The notes: generated by a model not told the origin, from the sequence alone. DNA of 64,000 nucleotides from Allium sativum (GCA_030737875.1 CM060915.1:629240786-629304785), one strand, 5' to 3'. Shown: positions 21,706-33,577, numbered from the stretch's first letter. Translations and numbers: made by a program.

Positions 21706-22288
21706 GACCAGCATAGGTAACTACAAACATCGGGGGCCGTAAGACACATGTAACTATGCGAGTAGGAGCCGATCATCATTGAATGGATCACATCACCCTG
21801 ATTATGGGGTGCCAGTTGGAAACTAGTTTATACGGGTTCAGAGATTAACATGGGGTACGATAGTATATTCGACCCTAGACAACTTAACCAAGTTTATAGT
21901 GCTTTCCCACTTCTTGATTATACTTATCATGCCCAGTTCTTTATTCATAGACAAAATAGTACTAGACTTACTCAGGCTTTATGTCTGACTCTACTTTTCT
22001 TTCGTCTTCTTTTCTTCCGTTTCCCCCCAGGTCCACAGGGAGGGAACTCTGCAGCTTGACCAGCATTAACATCCAGCTTGAAGAAGAGAAATGTATTGCT
22101 TGGACTTTTTCGCTTTGAATTATGGCTTTGGGACAACCACTATGGGGCTTTTGCAGTTTATCCATGTTTTATTATGCTTCTTTAAATAATGTAATCAAGA
22201 CAGATTATGAAAGTATTATGTTATGTTTTTGGAAAGGATGTAAGACAATCATGGTGATGTTGCTGTAACACGTATTTGCTTATTATGA

Positions 22289-22294
22289 AATAAA
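22289..22294 (+). terminator. AATAAA signal in C LTR
   Basis: AATAAA followed by AAGTTGTTTGTTTTT, about 140 bp before the LTR end, is the best polyadenylation-signal candidate. It would put the R/U5 border near 22310-22330. Confidence 0.4.
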
Positions 22295-22434
22295 AAGTTG
22301 TTTGTTTTTCCGCTGCTTTACAAATATGTGTTCTTCTATCTGTCTTGTATATCTGTGACTTATACTTATAAACCTCCACCAAAATTAGGGCATTCCCTTT
22401 GAGAGTGACCCTAACGGAGGTGGGGTGTTTCACT

Positions 22435-22446
22435 TGGTATCAGAGC
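22435..22446 (+). other. Primer-binding site of C
   Basis: TGGTATCAGAGC, 2 nt after the 5' LTR. It is complementary to the 3' end of plant initiator tRNA-Met and primes minus-strand DNA synthesis. Confidence 0.9.
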
Positions 22447-22622
22447 ATAGGTTTACCAGATAAGATAAAAAGTTTTGAAAAAATTATTTTCAAAAAGGAA
22501 ATTTAAAGAAGCATTTTTAAAAGAAAAATATTATTTTATTTTAAAAAAGGCAAAGTCCACTCCCCAAAGCCATAGGTACTATCTCTTATCCTTCGTTTTG
22601 AATCTATCCTTTTTGTTTCAGC

Positions 22623-25600
22623 ATGTTCGAAGATCTTAACTTACCGGAAGGGGTACCAATACCTGGTTGGTTTAGACGATTCTTAGAAGCAAGGGCCACT
22701 CAGCCAGGTCCTACCGTTCCTCCTCCCCCAGCTGCAGGAAATCATCCAGCTGCAGCAGCACCTTTTCCTCCACCTCCTCCACGGGGAAACACATTCGCTA
22801 AGATATGTAAAGATTTTAAAGCCATGGGAGGAAGGGATTTCCATGGAACTGAGTCCTTCGTAGCAGCTAGGAATTGGCTGAAAGAAACTGAGGACCTATT
22901 CATCATCTTTGAGGTAGAAGATAGACAAAAAGTACAATTGGCAGTGTGGCTATTGAAGGGCGAGGCTTCCTACTGGTGGGAAGTCACTAATGCTGAAAGA
23001 CCAGTGGAGACATGGGAGGACTTTAGGGCAAGGTTTGAGACCAAATTTCTCTCAGATGCGGAAAGAAGTTTGCAGTTGGAAAAATTCTTATTTCTTAAAC
23101 AAGGGGACAAGACTGTCAGAGAGTATGTGAATCAGTTCGATGAGCTGGCTAGGTTTGGGCTTGACCTAGTCAACACCCCGCACAAGAAGGCTCTCCGTTT
23201 CGTTAAAGGGTTAAATGAGCCATTACACAGTTTGGCCATGACCCATATACCTATGGGGGCCACGTATGAAAGATTGGTGCAAATGGCATTGCTGAATGAA
23301 GAGGATAAGGGCAAGAAGGAGACAAAGGCAGAAAGCTCTCAAGGGAAGAAAGAGGGTTTGCAGCCTAAGAAGACAGACTTTAAGAAAGGCGGGAAAGGCA
23401 ACAAAGAGAAGAGGAAGTGTAATTTCTGTGGCAAAGTGGGGCACTTAGTAAAGGACTGCCGGAAAAAGAAGGCCAAGGAGAATGGTGGGTGCTTTTCTTG
23501 CGGTGAGACGGGCCACAGGGCTAAGGACTGCCCAAAGAAACGAGGACAGGGGCAGAGGGCTGGAACCACCTCAGGGGCACAGGTTCATGTGCTAGAAGCG
23601 CCACCTTTGCAACAGCGAGGTACCAACACTTCTGTAGAAAGTGTAGTTTATCTTTATGATCACCCCATTCGCACTTTATTTGATTCTGGCGCATCACACT
23701 CCTTTATCTCGTCTGCTTTAGTAGAATCTCTGCACCTAAAAACTAGTATGGTAGAGGACCCCTTAATTGTTTCAAACCCAATTGGGGGCCCAGCTCATTT
23801 GTCTATGATCTGTTTGGGATTAAAAATTTCTATTCTAAGTGTTGAATTTCAATGTAGTGCCTTTGTTTTGGGCTTTTCGGGGTATGGTTTGATTTTGGGT
23901 ATGGATTGGCTATCCAATAATGGGGCCATCCTTGATTGTGAGAAAAGGGTTGTTAGGCTCCTAACCCAACTCGGTAATACTTTGGAAATTTCTTGTAATC
24001 CCTCGTATGCGGTTATGCTTAGTTATCTTGAATCGCTAGATGCCTCTGTAGACAATTTGCAATCAGTTAGAGTGGTCCGGGAATATCCGGATGTCTTCGA
24101 AGAGGTGAAGGGCTTGCCTCCGAAGCGGGAAATAGACTTCCGCATATATCTCGTAGATAATGCAAAGCCCGTTGCGTTGCCCGTTAGACATATGGCTCCA
24201 AGAGAAAGGAAAGAGCTCAGTAAACAGATTAAAGAGCTTCTAGAAAAGGGGTTCATTAGGAGGAGCATTTCAGAATGGGGCGCTCCGGTGGTGTTCGCTA
24301 CAAAGGCGGATGGTTCACTCCGTCTATGTGTTGACTATAGGGAGCTCAACAAACTAACGAAAAAGAATAGGCACCCTCTCCCTAGAATTGACGATTTGTT
24401 TGACCAGCTTGTAGGAGCGTCTATTTTCTCCCAACTCGATTTAGCAACCGGTTTTCATCAGCTAAGGGTGGCTGAAGATAGCATCGATAAAACGGCGTTT
24501 AGAACCCCAGACGGCTTCTTTGAATGGCTTGTCATGCCTTTCGGCTTGACAAATGCACCTGCTTACTTCGTGGACCTGATGAGTAGGGTATTTAGAGATT
24601 TCCTCAACAAATTCGTAGTGGTCTTCGTAGATGATATCCTTATCTTCTCAAAGAGTGAAGAGGAACATGCTCAGCACTTAAGGGCAATCATGGAAACCTT
24701 GCGAGTCCATCAACTAAAAGCCAAATTCTCCAAATGCCACTTTTGGAGAGAAGAGGTGAGGTTCCTTGGGCACATAGTATCCAAACAAGGGTTAGCGGTG
24801 GACCCTGCTAAGGTAGTGGCGGTGCAGGATTGGAAGACACCAAGGAATGCAACTGAGGTCCGAAGCTTTCTAGGACTAGCAGGTTTCTATCGAAAATTTA
24901 TAAAGGATTTTGCGAAAATCTCAGCTCCGCTCACGAAATTGACTAAGAAGAATCTAGTGTTCAATTGGGACTTGGATTGCGAGTTTGCTTTCCAACGACT
25001 AAAAAGGGCTCTTACAACAGCCCCAGTTTTGACGCTGCCAGATGGGAGCAAGATGTTCACTGTTTATACGGATGCATGTGGGACAGGGCTAGGCGCCGTC
25101 TTAATGCAAGAAGGAAGGGTAGTAGCTTATGGCGGGAGGCAGTTGAAAGTGCACGAAAAGAACTACCCAACCCACGATCTTGAGTTAGCCGCCATCGTCT
25201 TTGCACTCAAGTCTTGGCGACACTATCTCCTAGGTGAGAAGTTCGAACTTTACACTGACCATAAATCGTTGAAATATCTTTTCTCGCAGAAAGATCTTAA
25301 CTTGAGGCAACAAAGATGGATGGAGTTTCTTGCCTCGTACGATTTCGAAATCTCCTACACTCCGGGCAAAGGCAACGTAGTGGCAGACGCGTTGAGCCGA
25401 AAGAAATTGACCCTAAGCCCGTTGTTTGTTGAAAGACAAAGCCTAGAGTTTATAGCCAGCTTCGACTTTAGGCCTTCCTCCGATTTCGTACCAGGCTTAC
25501 TAGCATCTCTCGAAGTGCGCCCAACTTTAGTGGATTCAGTAGGGACAACACAACGCGAAGACCCTCAACTTGTGGAAATAATTGATAGGCTAATTAGGGG

Positions 25601-26438
25601 TGAGACTTCAAGTCACCTCAACAGGTACTCCATTGACGATAAGGGTTTGCTAAGGCGAGACGGAAGACTATGCGTCCCACAGACAAAAGATTTAATAAAG
25701 AAGGTTCTCGAGGAAGCACATCACTCCAAGATGACGATACACCCAGGCGGAGATAAAATGTACAAAGACATAAAAAGGACTTTCTTCTGGAACGGCATGA
25801 AAAAGGACGTGGCAGAATTCGTTTCTAAGTGTATGGTGTGCCAACAGGTTAAGGCAGAACAAAAAAAGCCTGGCGGACTGCTACATCCTCTGGAGGTCCC
25901 GCAGTGGAAGTGGGATAGCATCTCAATGGACTTCATCGATGGGCTGCCTAGGTCTAGGAGAGGCAACACTAGCATTTGGGTAATAGTGGATAGGCTTACT
26001 AAAAGCGCCCACTTTTTACCTGTCAAAAGTAAAAGAACTGCCTCATCCCTAGCATCACTTTACCTCAAGGAAATCGTTCGACTCCATGGAATACCATCTA
26101 GCATTGTTAGTGATCGAGACCCCATCTTCACCAGCGAGTTTTGGCGGAGTCTGCAAGAAGCAGTAGGAACGCAGTTATGCTTGAGCACAGCCTATCATCC
26201 CCAAACCGACGGCCAAACAGAGAGAGTGAACAGAGTTTTGGAAGACCTTTTAAGACTATGCGTCCTTGACTTCGGAGGGACTTGGGAAGACCACCTTCCT
26301 TTGGTGGAATTTGCCTACAACAACAACTATCAAGCAACCATCGGAATGGCGCCCTTCGAAGCTTTATATGAAGACCGTGCCGATCGCCCACTTGTTGGTG
26401 GGAGTCTACTGATAAGCTCATACTTGGACCAGATATGA
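22623..26438 (+). CDS. Element C gag-pol polyprotein, frameshifted before its C-terminus
   Basis: This is a 1271-residue polyprotein for capsid formation, reverse transcription and integration. In order: Gag with retrotransposon-gag core (about 80-220); two CCHC knuckles starting at C266 ([14 protein letters not shown]) and C290 ([14 protein letters not shown]); aspartic protease with DSG at D354; reverse transcriptase about 490-720 with FVDD (D670, D671); RNase H with D817, E854, D879 and D922; integrase zinc-binding H1033/H1034, H1040, C1070 and C1073; integrase core D1103, D1164, E1200 with exact D-35-E spacing. All catalytic residues are present. Comparison with element A shows one base missing near 26370, about residue 1249, after which the frame reads 20-odd wrong residues to TGA. 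The start ATG follows TTTCAGC and is matched by element A's start. The chromodomain is in the next frame. Confidence 0.92.
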   Translation: MFEDLNLPEGVPIPGWFRRFLEARATQPGPTVPPPPAAGNHPAAAAPFPPPPPRGNTFAKICKDFKAMGGRDFHGTESFVAARNWLKETEDLFIIFEVEDRQKVQLAVWLLKGEASYWWEVTNAERPVETWEDFRARFETKFLSDAERSLQLEKFLFLKQGDKTVREYVNQFDELARFGLDLVNTPHKKALRFVKGLNEPLHSLAMTHIPMGATYERLVQMALLNEEDKGKKETKAESSQGKKEGLQPKKTDFKKGGKGNKEKRKCNFCGKVGHLVKDCRKKKAKENGGCFSCGETGHRAKDCPKKRGQGQRAGTTSGAQVHVLEAPPLQQRGTNTSVESVVYLYDHPIRTLFDSGASHSFISSALVESLHLKTSMVEDPLIVSNPIGGPAHLSMICLGLKISILSVEFQCSAFVLGFSGYGLILGMDWLSNNGAILDCEKRVVRLLTQLGNTLEISCNPSYAVMLSYLESLDASVDNLQSVRVVREYPDVFEEVKGLPPKREIDFRIYLVDNAKPVALPVRHMAPRERKELSKQIKELLEKGFIRRSISEWGAPVVFATKADGSLRLCVDYRELNKLTKKNRHPLPRIDDLFDQLVGASIFSQLDLATGFHQLRVAEDSIDKTAFRTPDGFFEWLVMPFGLTNAPAYFVDLMSRVFRDFLNKFVVVFVDDILIFSKSEEEHAQHLRAIMETLRVHQLKAKFSKCHFWREEVRFLGHIVSKQGLAVDPAKVVAVQDWKTPRNATEVRSFLGLAGFYRKFIKDFAKISAPLTKLTKKNLVFNWDLDCEFAFQRLKRALTTAPVLTLPDGSKMFTVYTDACGTGLGAVLMQEGRVVAYGGRQLKVHEKNYPTHDLELAAIVFALKSWRHYLLGEKFELYTDHKSLKYLFSQKDLNLRQQRWMEFLASYDFEISYTPGKGNVVADALSRKKLTLSPLFVERQSLEFIASFDFRPSSDFVPGLLASLEVRPTLVDSVGTTQREDPQLVEIIDRLIRGETSSHLNRYSIDDKGLLRRDGRLCVPQTKDLIKKVLEEAHHSKMTIHPGGDKMYKDIKRTFFWNGMKKDVAEFVSKCMVCQQVKAEQKKPGGLLHPLEVPQWKWDSISMDFIDGLPRSRRGNTSIWVIVDRLTKSAHFLPVKSKRTASSLASLYLKEIVRLHGIPSSIVSDRDPIFTSEFWRSLQEAVGTQLCLSTAYHPQTDGQTERVNRVLEDLLRLCVLDFGGTWEDHLPLVEFAYNNNYQATIGMAPFEALYEDRADRPLVGGSLLISSYLDQI

Positions 26439-26998
26439 TCCGAGAGACTTCAGAGAAAGTAGACTTAATACGAAGAAGGATGAAGACGGCCCAAGACAGA
26501 CAAAAGTCCTATGCCGACAAGAGAAGGACCGACCTTGAATTTGAGGTTGGAGACAGAGTTTTTCTCAAGGTATCACCACTAAGAAACGTTGTTCGTTTTG
26601 GAACCACAGGAAAGCTAGCACCAAGGTTCGTAGGGCCATTCCCTATCATCGAGAAAATTGGGAAAATGGCCTATAGATTAGAGCTACCCGAGAAGTTGGC
26701 TGGAGTCCACAACGTTTTTCACGTTTCACATCTTCGAAAATGTCTACATGAGTCTGCTGAAGTGGTAGAGCCAAATATCCTCGAAGAGGCCGAAGTGGAA
26801 CGCGAAGCAACCATAAGGAGAGTTCCAACCCGCATCTTAGGAACGGAAGTGAAGAGGCTACGCAACCGCGAAGTCAAGCTCGTCAAAGTTCAGTGGAGCG
26901 ACGCCGAGGGAGACGCGACTTGGGAAACTGAAGCTAGAATCCGTACAGCCTACCCTTTTCTGTTCGAGGGTACATCCTTGATCTTTCTTTTTCCTTAA
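26435..26998 (+). pseudogene. Element C integrase C-terminus with chromodomain, detached frame
   Basis: A 187-residue frame whose ATG overlaps the stop of the preceding frame (ATGA). It contains the integrase C-terminal SH3-like segment (DRVFLKVSPL, GKLAPRFVGPF, VHNVFHVSHLRKC) and a terminal chromodomain-like stretch (KVQWSDAEGDATWETE). Chromodomains steer chromovirus integration to particular chromatin. In element A the same residues continue in frame with integrase, so this is one protein split by the base loss near 26370. Reinitiation at the overlapping ATG is possible but I see no reason to assume it. Confidence 0.88.
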
Positions 26999-27550
26999 GT
27001 TGCGCTTTTATCTATCTTTTTAGGTATATTTCCTCGACCTTATCTTTTAGGTAGAAACCCTTTTGATGGAAACATGTAGTTGAAACATGTTATGGATGAT
27101 GGTTGCAAGTGGTTGCAAGTGATTGCTAGTGGTTGCTCGTGGTTGCATATACACACACAATCTAGGTTTTAGATCGGCTCAGTCACTTCATATTGCATAT
27201 GCATATATGTTTGCATTCGTATATGGTTGAACTTTAATGTGTTATCATGTGGATGCTGCATTTGTATTGAATAGTTGTGCACTCATGTAGAATCAAGAAT
27301 AGGGAAAATTTGCATACATAATGGATTCATGGCACTTACATAATTCGCATTAAGGAGGTCAACTGAATCAGTAGACCGCCTGATTTTGCATTAGATAAGT
27401 TCATGTACACACACACTTCGCATATGATCATGAAGCATTAGAAGTCTTTTAAGGACAATGGATGCTCGTGTTTGATGGTTGAGTAGATGGATGATTGGAT
27501 GTTAGGATATACATTCCTCCTAACTTGAAGATTTCGGGGACGAAATCCTT
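26999..27550 (+). other. Element C 3' non-coding region
   Basis: About 550 bp between the pol stop and purine tract with no frame of interest. It contains GTGGTTGCAAGTG-type short repeats near 27100-27145. It is matched on the minus strand by 2997-3456 of element A, including the segment around TCAACTGAATCAGTAGACCG. Confidence 0.7.
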
Positions 27551-27565
27551 TTAAGTGGGGGAGAA
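27551..27565 (+). other. Polypurine tract of C
   Basis: TTAAGTGGGGGAGAA directly before the 3' LTR. It primes plus-strand DNA synthesis. D has nearly the same tract (56577-56590). Confidence 0.85.
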
Positions 27566-30500
27566 TGTAACACCCCGCAAATTCTATAACTGTGAAACTA
27601 ACAAATTAAAGTATAATCAATTTCAAATCAAAGAACTAAGGGAAACGGGATACTCCATTGCGTTCGTCTCGGAAAAATACGCGAAATAGAGTCCGAGTTT
27701 TCGAAAAACGGAGTCCGTATGAAGAAGATATGGCCTTCGGAAGTTTGAGAATTAAGTTTAAAATTCAAACAGAATAAATCAGGTTTAAATTCGAAAATGG
27801 GGCCCAATGGGCCAGGGCGGAAAAACACCCGCCTGACACACCAAGTCGACTGGGCTGTCGACCTGGGCTGTCGACAGGCATGTCGACCTGGTCCAGACCC
27901 AGGTCGAGCCCAGTCTAACCCGGCTGGCCTATGCTATGTTGGTCGATTTTCTGTGGTCTGCTTTGTCATTAGGGCTAGGTGGCAGGCTCTAATTGGTCTC
28001 TCTATCGAATGAATGGCTACGATCAATCCAAGCAACATCAATGGTCCTAATCAGTTCCTAACCTCTATATAAACAACCCTAGACAAACCCTAATCTATTC
28101 ATTCAAAATTAAGAACATAGCCGCCATGTTGCTGAGGAACGACTAAGAGTAGCCGCCAACTAGAGAGAGGATTAGGAGGAAAATTCTAAAGCTTAAAGAG
28201 ACCTAAATCAAATCAATTCAACAAAGGAATCATATCTCTTAATTAGAGAATTCGTCACACCATTGTAAGTAGAGTATTACTTTGGTATGAACAAATAATT
28301 GTGTTGGTTTGTATGCTTGAATTGTGGCAATAAAGTAATTCATATTTGTGCGTTCTTATCAATTTATATACGTTTGGATTATGTTATTCAATTATAAAGA
28401 ACTACATGCGGTAGTTCTATGCAAGTATACGTTTGGAATATTCGCAAATTATGTAATCCATGTTGAAGCTACATGTATGTAGTTGATTGATTTAAATACA
28501 TGCAAGTTTGGGGCTTTGCTACTATGCCATCATGATGTATATTTTTGTGCATAAATCAATTTGTAAGTAATTAAAACAAGTTTGGTTATTATAATCCATA
28601 TGAAATTATGTTGAGAATTTGGCATCATGTATTAAGTCATGCTTTTGTACTAGAAAACCTATTTGCAAACTTACGAATATGGCTAGGCTATGAATGATAT
28701 TTGGCATAATTGAAATCCATGATTAAGTCTATCTTGTTTACAAGAATTATATGATGACATATGTGGTACATAGTTAGGATTAGATTCAAAAATCCCTTTT
28801 TGCAAGTTTACATGACTAAAGTAAGAATCATGATTTCATGTTAGAGATATTTATGCCATGCTTATGTTTGACATTATGCCATGCTTATGTTAGAAATATT
28901 TATGCCATGCTTATGTTTGACATTATGCCATGCTTATGTTAGAAAATTTATGCCATGCTTATGTTTGACATTATGCATAAATAAAAGTATAGGTTCTTGT
29001 TGTAGTTATGACTATGTGTCAATAATGATACCCAATTTAAACTCTTATCTCAACTACAAGTTCACATGCTTTGATTCATGTCACCTATGCTTTATGACCA
29101 AAGTATATGTCACTACTATGCAAGTACACCAGTTTCTATTTTGTATTCCCAACGTCATATTGCAAGTTCATACGCTCACCTTCCCCTTTTTGTGTATGTA
29201 ATCACGCCATAAGCCTCCCCTTTTCGCATGGCTAAATTGGGCTTTAAAAGGCTAAGCCCAATATATATAATAAACGGACGTGTAAACCGGGGGAAAATAA
29301 CGTTGGGTTAAAATTACTAATGAATGAAAATATAAAATAGAAGGGCCCAAGTTCAAGTATGGGTTGGGCCCATGATTGGTGTAACCTTTACACCATTAAC
29401 TTAATAATGGGCCGCAAATATTTACATATAAGAAATAAAGAAGAATGACAAAATATGTAAATGTAGAAAATACGATGTGTTTAACCCGAGGTTGGATTGA
29501 GTTGTGATGTAAACCTGCCCGGAACCGCCCGGCTGTCCAGTAGTCACAACAATACCTATCCAATGTGAGAGGTTAAACATGAAGCCCAATAAGGACCCGA
29601 GGTTAGACTGAGTTGTGGCGTAAGACTGCCCGGAACCAACCGGCAACAGGCAGCCACAACAATACCTGTCTAATGTGAGAGGCCAAGGCTTTAATAAGAC
29701 TATTAGAGCTGAGTCAGGACTGTTAGGGTTAAGTGGACTAAAGACTTAATCAAAATGGAACATGCTAAACTAAACGAACTGGTGGGGGTTAGGTTAGAAA
29801 CACTTAACCAACTTAGCATGTTGGCTAGAGATAGAAAACCTAGTAACGGGGGACCCTTTTCAGCAGTAACCCTAGAAGGTGTATCAGGAAACCTTGAAAC
29901 TAGGCAGGGTGGGGCACGATTACTGGGCTGATTGTAAGAGGTCAAATCGACGGCGGTGGTGTAGCAGTGTAGGTTCTAACGGGGTGCGGGCGTGCACACA
30001 CTCCGGCGCAGAAAAACAAGGCACTGGACACCAGTAGCATACCTGTGCACTCTAGGATTGTGTCGGGCCGCCACCATGGGACTTGATACACCCCATGGTG
30101 GGACCAGCATAGGTAACTACAAACATCGGGGGCCGTAAGACACATGTAACTATGCGAGTAGGAGCCGATCATCATTGAATGGATCACATCACCCTGATTA
30201 TGGGGTGCCAGTTGGAAACTAGTTTATACGGGTTCAGAGATTAACATGGGGTACGATAGTATATTCGACCCTAGACAACTTAACCAAGTTTATAGTGCTT
30301 TCCCACTTCTTGATTATACTTATCATGCCCAGTTCTTTATTCATAGACAAAATAGTACTAGACTTACTCAGGCTTTATGTCTGACTCTACTTTTCTTTCG
30401 TCTTCTTTTCTTCCGTTTCCCCCCCAGGTCCACAGGGAGGGAACTCTGCAGCTTGACCAGCATTAACATCCAGCTTGAAGAAGAGAAATGTATTGCTTGG

Positions 30501-30829
30501 ACTTTTTCGCTTTGAATTATGGCTTTGGGACAACCACTATGGGGCTTTTGCAGTTTATCCATGTTTTATTATGCTTCTTTAAATAATGTAATCAAGACAG
30601 ATTATGAAAGTATTATGTTATGTTTTTGGAAAGGATGTAAGACAATCATGGTGATGTTGCTGTAACACGTATTTGCTTATTATGAAATAAAAAGTTGTTT
30701 GTTTTTCCGCTGCTTTACAAATATGTGTTCTTCTATCTGTCTTGTATATCTGTGACTTATACTTATAAACCTCCACCAAAATAAGGGCATTCCCTTTGAG
30801 AGTGACCCTAACGGAGGTGGGGTGTTTCA
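27566..30829 (+). repeat. Element C 3' LTR
   Basis: It matches 19171-22432 with only scattered differences, for example one extra C in the acceptor C-run near 30420. It has the same TATA (28066), donor (28265), acceptor (30427) and tandem hairpins. It is followed by the atttg TSD and then B's LTR. Confidence 0.95.
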
Positions 30830-31798
30830 ATTTGATCACTTAATTTTTCCTGTTCAGTGTCAAGTCATCTTAGCAAAAAATAGAAAATGTATATACGTTT
30901 CACTTGAAACCTCACTAACATGCGGCTTCCAACTGTTACATTCGTAATTAAATACATGTTTGTTGGTTGTGATTCTATGTTTGTTTCAGCTGTTACATTT
31001 TTTCTTACATTTAAATATAAGTATGCAGCATGCAGATGTATTAAATTCTCACTACTAGTTACATGCACTAATCATTTCTAGTTAGCTCGGTTGTATATCC
31101 CGTCTCGTACCTCGTGGTGCATTCCTTGTTTATTTGAAACATGATTTGTGTGTGTGTGTATACATATATATATATATATATGTGTGGTGGTCGATGTACG
31201 CGTATGTATATACGTACCATTGTATGTGTATATATATGTCATCGGCATACAAATATATGTATATATATATATATAAATATAAAAGTACATATGTTTTCCT
31301 GACTTGTTCGCCCCAAGTTGTTATGTTCAGAGTTAGTAATCTGTTAGGAATAACTATTATATTTCAGTTTATATTGTAATCATTTTACTTGAACAAATGA
31401 TTTATCCTGACTCGAGTATTTTATGTTTTGCATGGAACGCTCAGGTCAGACCCGAGCATTACAGATTTAAAGATTATAGCATAGGATTCGAAGATTGGTG
31501 AAGCTGGGGATTTCAGGGGACATGCACTCTGAAGATTTTTAAAATAGTAAATATTTCTTTGTATTCAAACTGTAGTTCCATTCCGCTGTATAAGTAAAAA
31601 AATAGTCTTGTATTCAAAAAATTTGACTATGAATAAAAGTTTTATTCCGCTATTCAATATTGTGTTATTATTTATTTTGTGTTTTTCTGTGTTGATTCTG
31701 TTTTTGAACTCTATAAGCTAAATAACGATCCATCGATTTGAACGTTTTAAATTAGTTTAGTTACTGGTTTAAAGCGGTCAAAAAACCGGTACATTACA
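30830..31798 (+). repeat. Element B 5' LTR, segment 3
   Basis: It starts with the right TSD copy of C and continues the B LTR (compare 38730-39950). It carries (TA)n-rich stretches near 31165 and 31262. The 3' LTR has about 260 extra bases at 39066-39330 that this copy lacks. It ends ACATTACA two nt before the primer-binding site. Confidence 0.9.
31463..31464 (+). other. Candidate 3' splice site in B LTR
   Basis: GAGCATTACAG precedes the last 334 nt of the LTR. It is weak because no clear pyrimidine tract precedes it. It is proposed because its distance from the LTR end equals that of the D, X, Y, A and C acceptors. Confidence 0.25.
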
Positions 31799-31800
31799 AG

Positions 31801-31812
31801 TGGTATCAGAGC
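31801..31812 (+). other. Primer-binding site of B
   Basis: TGGTATCAGAGC, 2 nt after the B 5' LTR, complementary to initiator tRNA-Met. It shows that B moved by reverse transcription despite having no coding region. Confidence 0.9.
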
Positions 31813-32994
31813 TTTGGTTTATTCAAAGCTTAGCTTATTGTGTTTAAAAACAGATTCTTGGAAATAAAAAGTTTTGGAAAAACAAAATTTTGAAGTAAAA
31901 ATAATTTTAAAATGATTTTTGGTAAGTTGAATTATCTTGGAAAAATTATTTTGAAACTAGTATTTTGAAATTGTTACAGTAGAAAAAAAAAATTATTTTG
32001 AGACTTAAATTTCTTTTTTGGAATCCCCAGTCATCGGAGTCTTCGAATCCAGGTTTGCGAGAATTTTTCTTCGATAAGTCCCCCTTAAGTTTGAATCTCG
32101 AACCCATCATTAAATTGTATCAAGGGAAAATAAATATAAGAGAATCGATTAATCCATTTCCCCTATTATGTATTTTAGCAATCTGAGACGATAGAAATTT
32201 ATTAGGGATAAAAATTTCAGATGAGAATTTAAATGTAAAAAGTGAATTTCAAAACCGTTTTAGAGATGAGAAGATGAATTTTATTTCGATATTCGAAATA
32301 TAGATTAATGAAAAAGGGTTATAATCAGAATTCGATTGTATCTCTAACTTGGCAAGATAAATTATAATTGGTTTCAAACCAATAAGGTATAATCGAATAC
32401 ATGAATTCGATAGTAAGATGTAAACTTGTTAATTAATTAACAAGAAGTGAATGGTAAATGAGAATTATAAATGAAGTAAATCGTAAATGAGATGAAGCGA
32501 AATGCGAATGAAGATTTTAAAAGGATTTACATGTAATCAAAACCTATTTGATATGTCAAGTCCAGATTCCTATAAAAGGAATAATATTTACTTTTTAGAA
32601 GTGAATAATGATTGAAAGCAAAAATGTTGCGAATGAAATTGGAGATAAAAGAAAATGAAGTTGACTAAAGCGGTGAGATTATTCCGAAGTTCGGAATATG
32701 TTATCAAATCAGAGGTTAATCGAAAGAAAGTTATTCATGGGAATTGACTAATTAACTATGTACTTTCCGTATTTATATTAGAATTTAATATATTATTAAT
32801 AAATTGTTTATGTATTCAGATGAATGAATAAAGTTTAATTTAAAATTAAATATTTTGAAGGTATGAATTATTCTTATAATCAAAGATTTTCGTAAAAGAA
32901 GTAATTTCAACTTGAATTCGAAAGCTATAGGAACGAATGTTTTGTTGGTGTTAAAAATTGTGAACTTTATCTGTTTCAAAGTTAATAATGCTGC

Positions 32995-33060
32995 TCAGTT
33001 AAGGTCTGAAAGGTAAATATACCCTAACTTGATTGACTTCATTATTGACTAAGAAATGAT
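32995..33060 (+). ncRNA. AGTTAAGGTCTGA module, B copy
   Basis: It matches Y 13498-13560 at roughly 55 of 63 positions. It includes AGTTAAGGTCTGA, GGTAAATATACC (a GGTA/TACC mini-hairpin), AACTTGA and ACTAAGAAATG. Confidence 0.5.
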
Positions 33061-33229
33061 TAAGGTTCGTTAGCAAGAGTTGGTTAAGAAAAATAATTTA
33101 ATGAGTGACAATAGTTAAGTGGGAATAATGATGTTTTATTTAGTATCTATTAAAATCCAAATAACAAATTTAGAAATGCCTCCGTCTGAGAATAAAATAT
33201 CTTCCCTATAGAAAATAAAGATTCGTGAA

Positions 33230-33310
33230 TAATTGGAAATGTTTTCCAATAGAAATAAGTGACTTCCTAGAATTATAAAATAAATATGATAATTGGAAAT
33301 ATTTTTCCAA
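33230..33310 (+). ncRNA. TTGGAAA hairpins in B interior
   Basis: TTGGAAATGTTTTCCAA (33234-33250) and TTGGAAATATTTTTCCAA (33293-33310) are simple hairpins. They follow the module above, as in Y (near 13586 and 13612). Confidence 0.45.
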
Positions 33311-33520
33311 AGATCGTGAGAGGCTAATGGGTTTTGATAAATCAGAATGGCAAGAACCGAAAAATAAAAAGTCGCACGTCGAGAACGAAGAACGGCAGAA
33401 CGTAAGAGAGGTGGATTCGTAAACTGAATTCGAGAACGGCGTAAGAAATGTTTTGATAAGATATCTTGAAATGAAGTTAGGGAATTTGAAAACTGACTGG
33501 AGATTGGTTAAGTTGAATAA

Positions 33521-33577
33521 TTTCCTGAGTGTTGATCTGATGTTGGTTTCGGCCTTCGGGGTTGATACTTAGGGAAT
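33521..33577 (+). ncRNA. CTTCGGGGTT module, B copy
   Basis: TTTCCTGAGTGTTGATCTGA through CCTTCGGGGTTGATACTTAGGGAA. The ends TTCCTGAGT and ACTTAGGGAA pair with one bulge. The reverse-oriented copy in X (15338-15392) differs at the arms but still pairs through G-U. Confidence 0.45.

Larger units (their letters stand above)
19869..22030 (+). other. Candidate intron inside C LTR
   Basis: Donor GTAAGT at 19869. The acceptor is a CT-rich tract (TTTCTTTCGTCTTC, TTTTCTTCC) ending in CCCCCCAG at 22030, 402 nt before the LTR end. Element A keeps both sites despite divergence elsewhere: GTAAGT at 45294 and CCCCCAAG|GTCCA at 43722 on minus. The removed segment would be 2162 nt and includes the tandem hairpins. 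Splicing is inferred from the motifs only. Confidence 0.55.
19171..22432 (+). repeat. Element C 5' LTR
   Basis: It starts TGTAACACCCC and ends GGGGTGTTTCA, giving 10-11 bp inverted termini. It contains a GTCGAC cluster, TATA box, leader exon, GTAAGT donor, tandem hairpins, a polypyrimidine acceptor and an AATAAA signal. The 3' LTR at 27566-30829 is nearly the same. Confidence 0.95.
19171..30829 (+). mobile_element. Element C: complete Ty3/gypsy chromovirus
   Basis: An 11.66-kb element with two near-identical LTRs (3262 and 3264 bp), a tRNA-iMet primer-binding site, a gag-pol frame with all expected domains, a purine tract and 5-bp TSDs. By eye the LTRs differ at roughly ten or eleven sites, about 0.3 percent, which implies a recent insertion. 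The C-terminal chromodomain and double CCHC knuckle suggest the Tekay/Del group of chromoviruses, with moderate confidence. A one-base loss near 26370 separates the chromodomain from the rest, so the copy is probably not autonomous. It shares LTR and coding sequence with the older element A. Confidence 0.93.

Noticed and set aside
22435..22446. tRNA gene fragment
   Set aside because: Only the 12-nt primer-binding complement is present at each LTR border; no cloverleaf.
26361..26438. Programmed ribosomal frameshift in C
   Set aside because: No slippery heptamer or downstream structure is evident, and element A encodes the same junction in one frame.
26435..26998. Independent chromodomain protein gene
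   Set aside because: Comparison with element A shows continuous integrase-chromodomain coding; the separation is a one-base loss.
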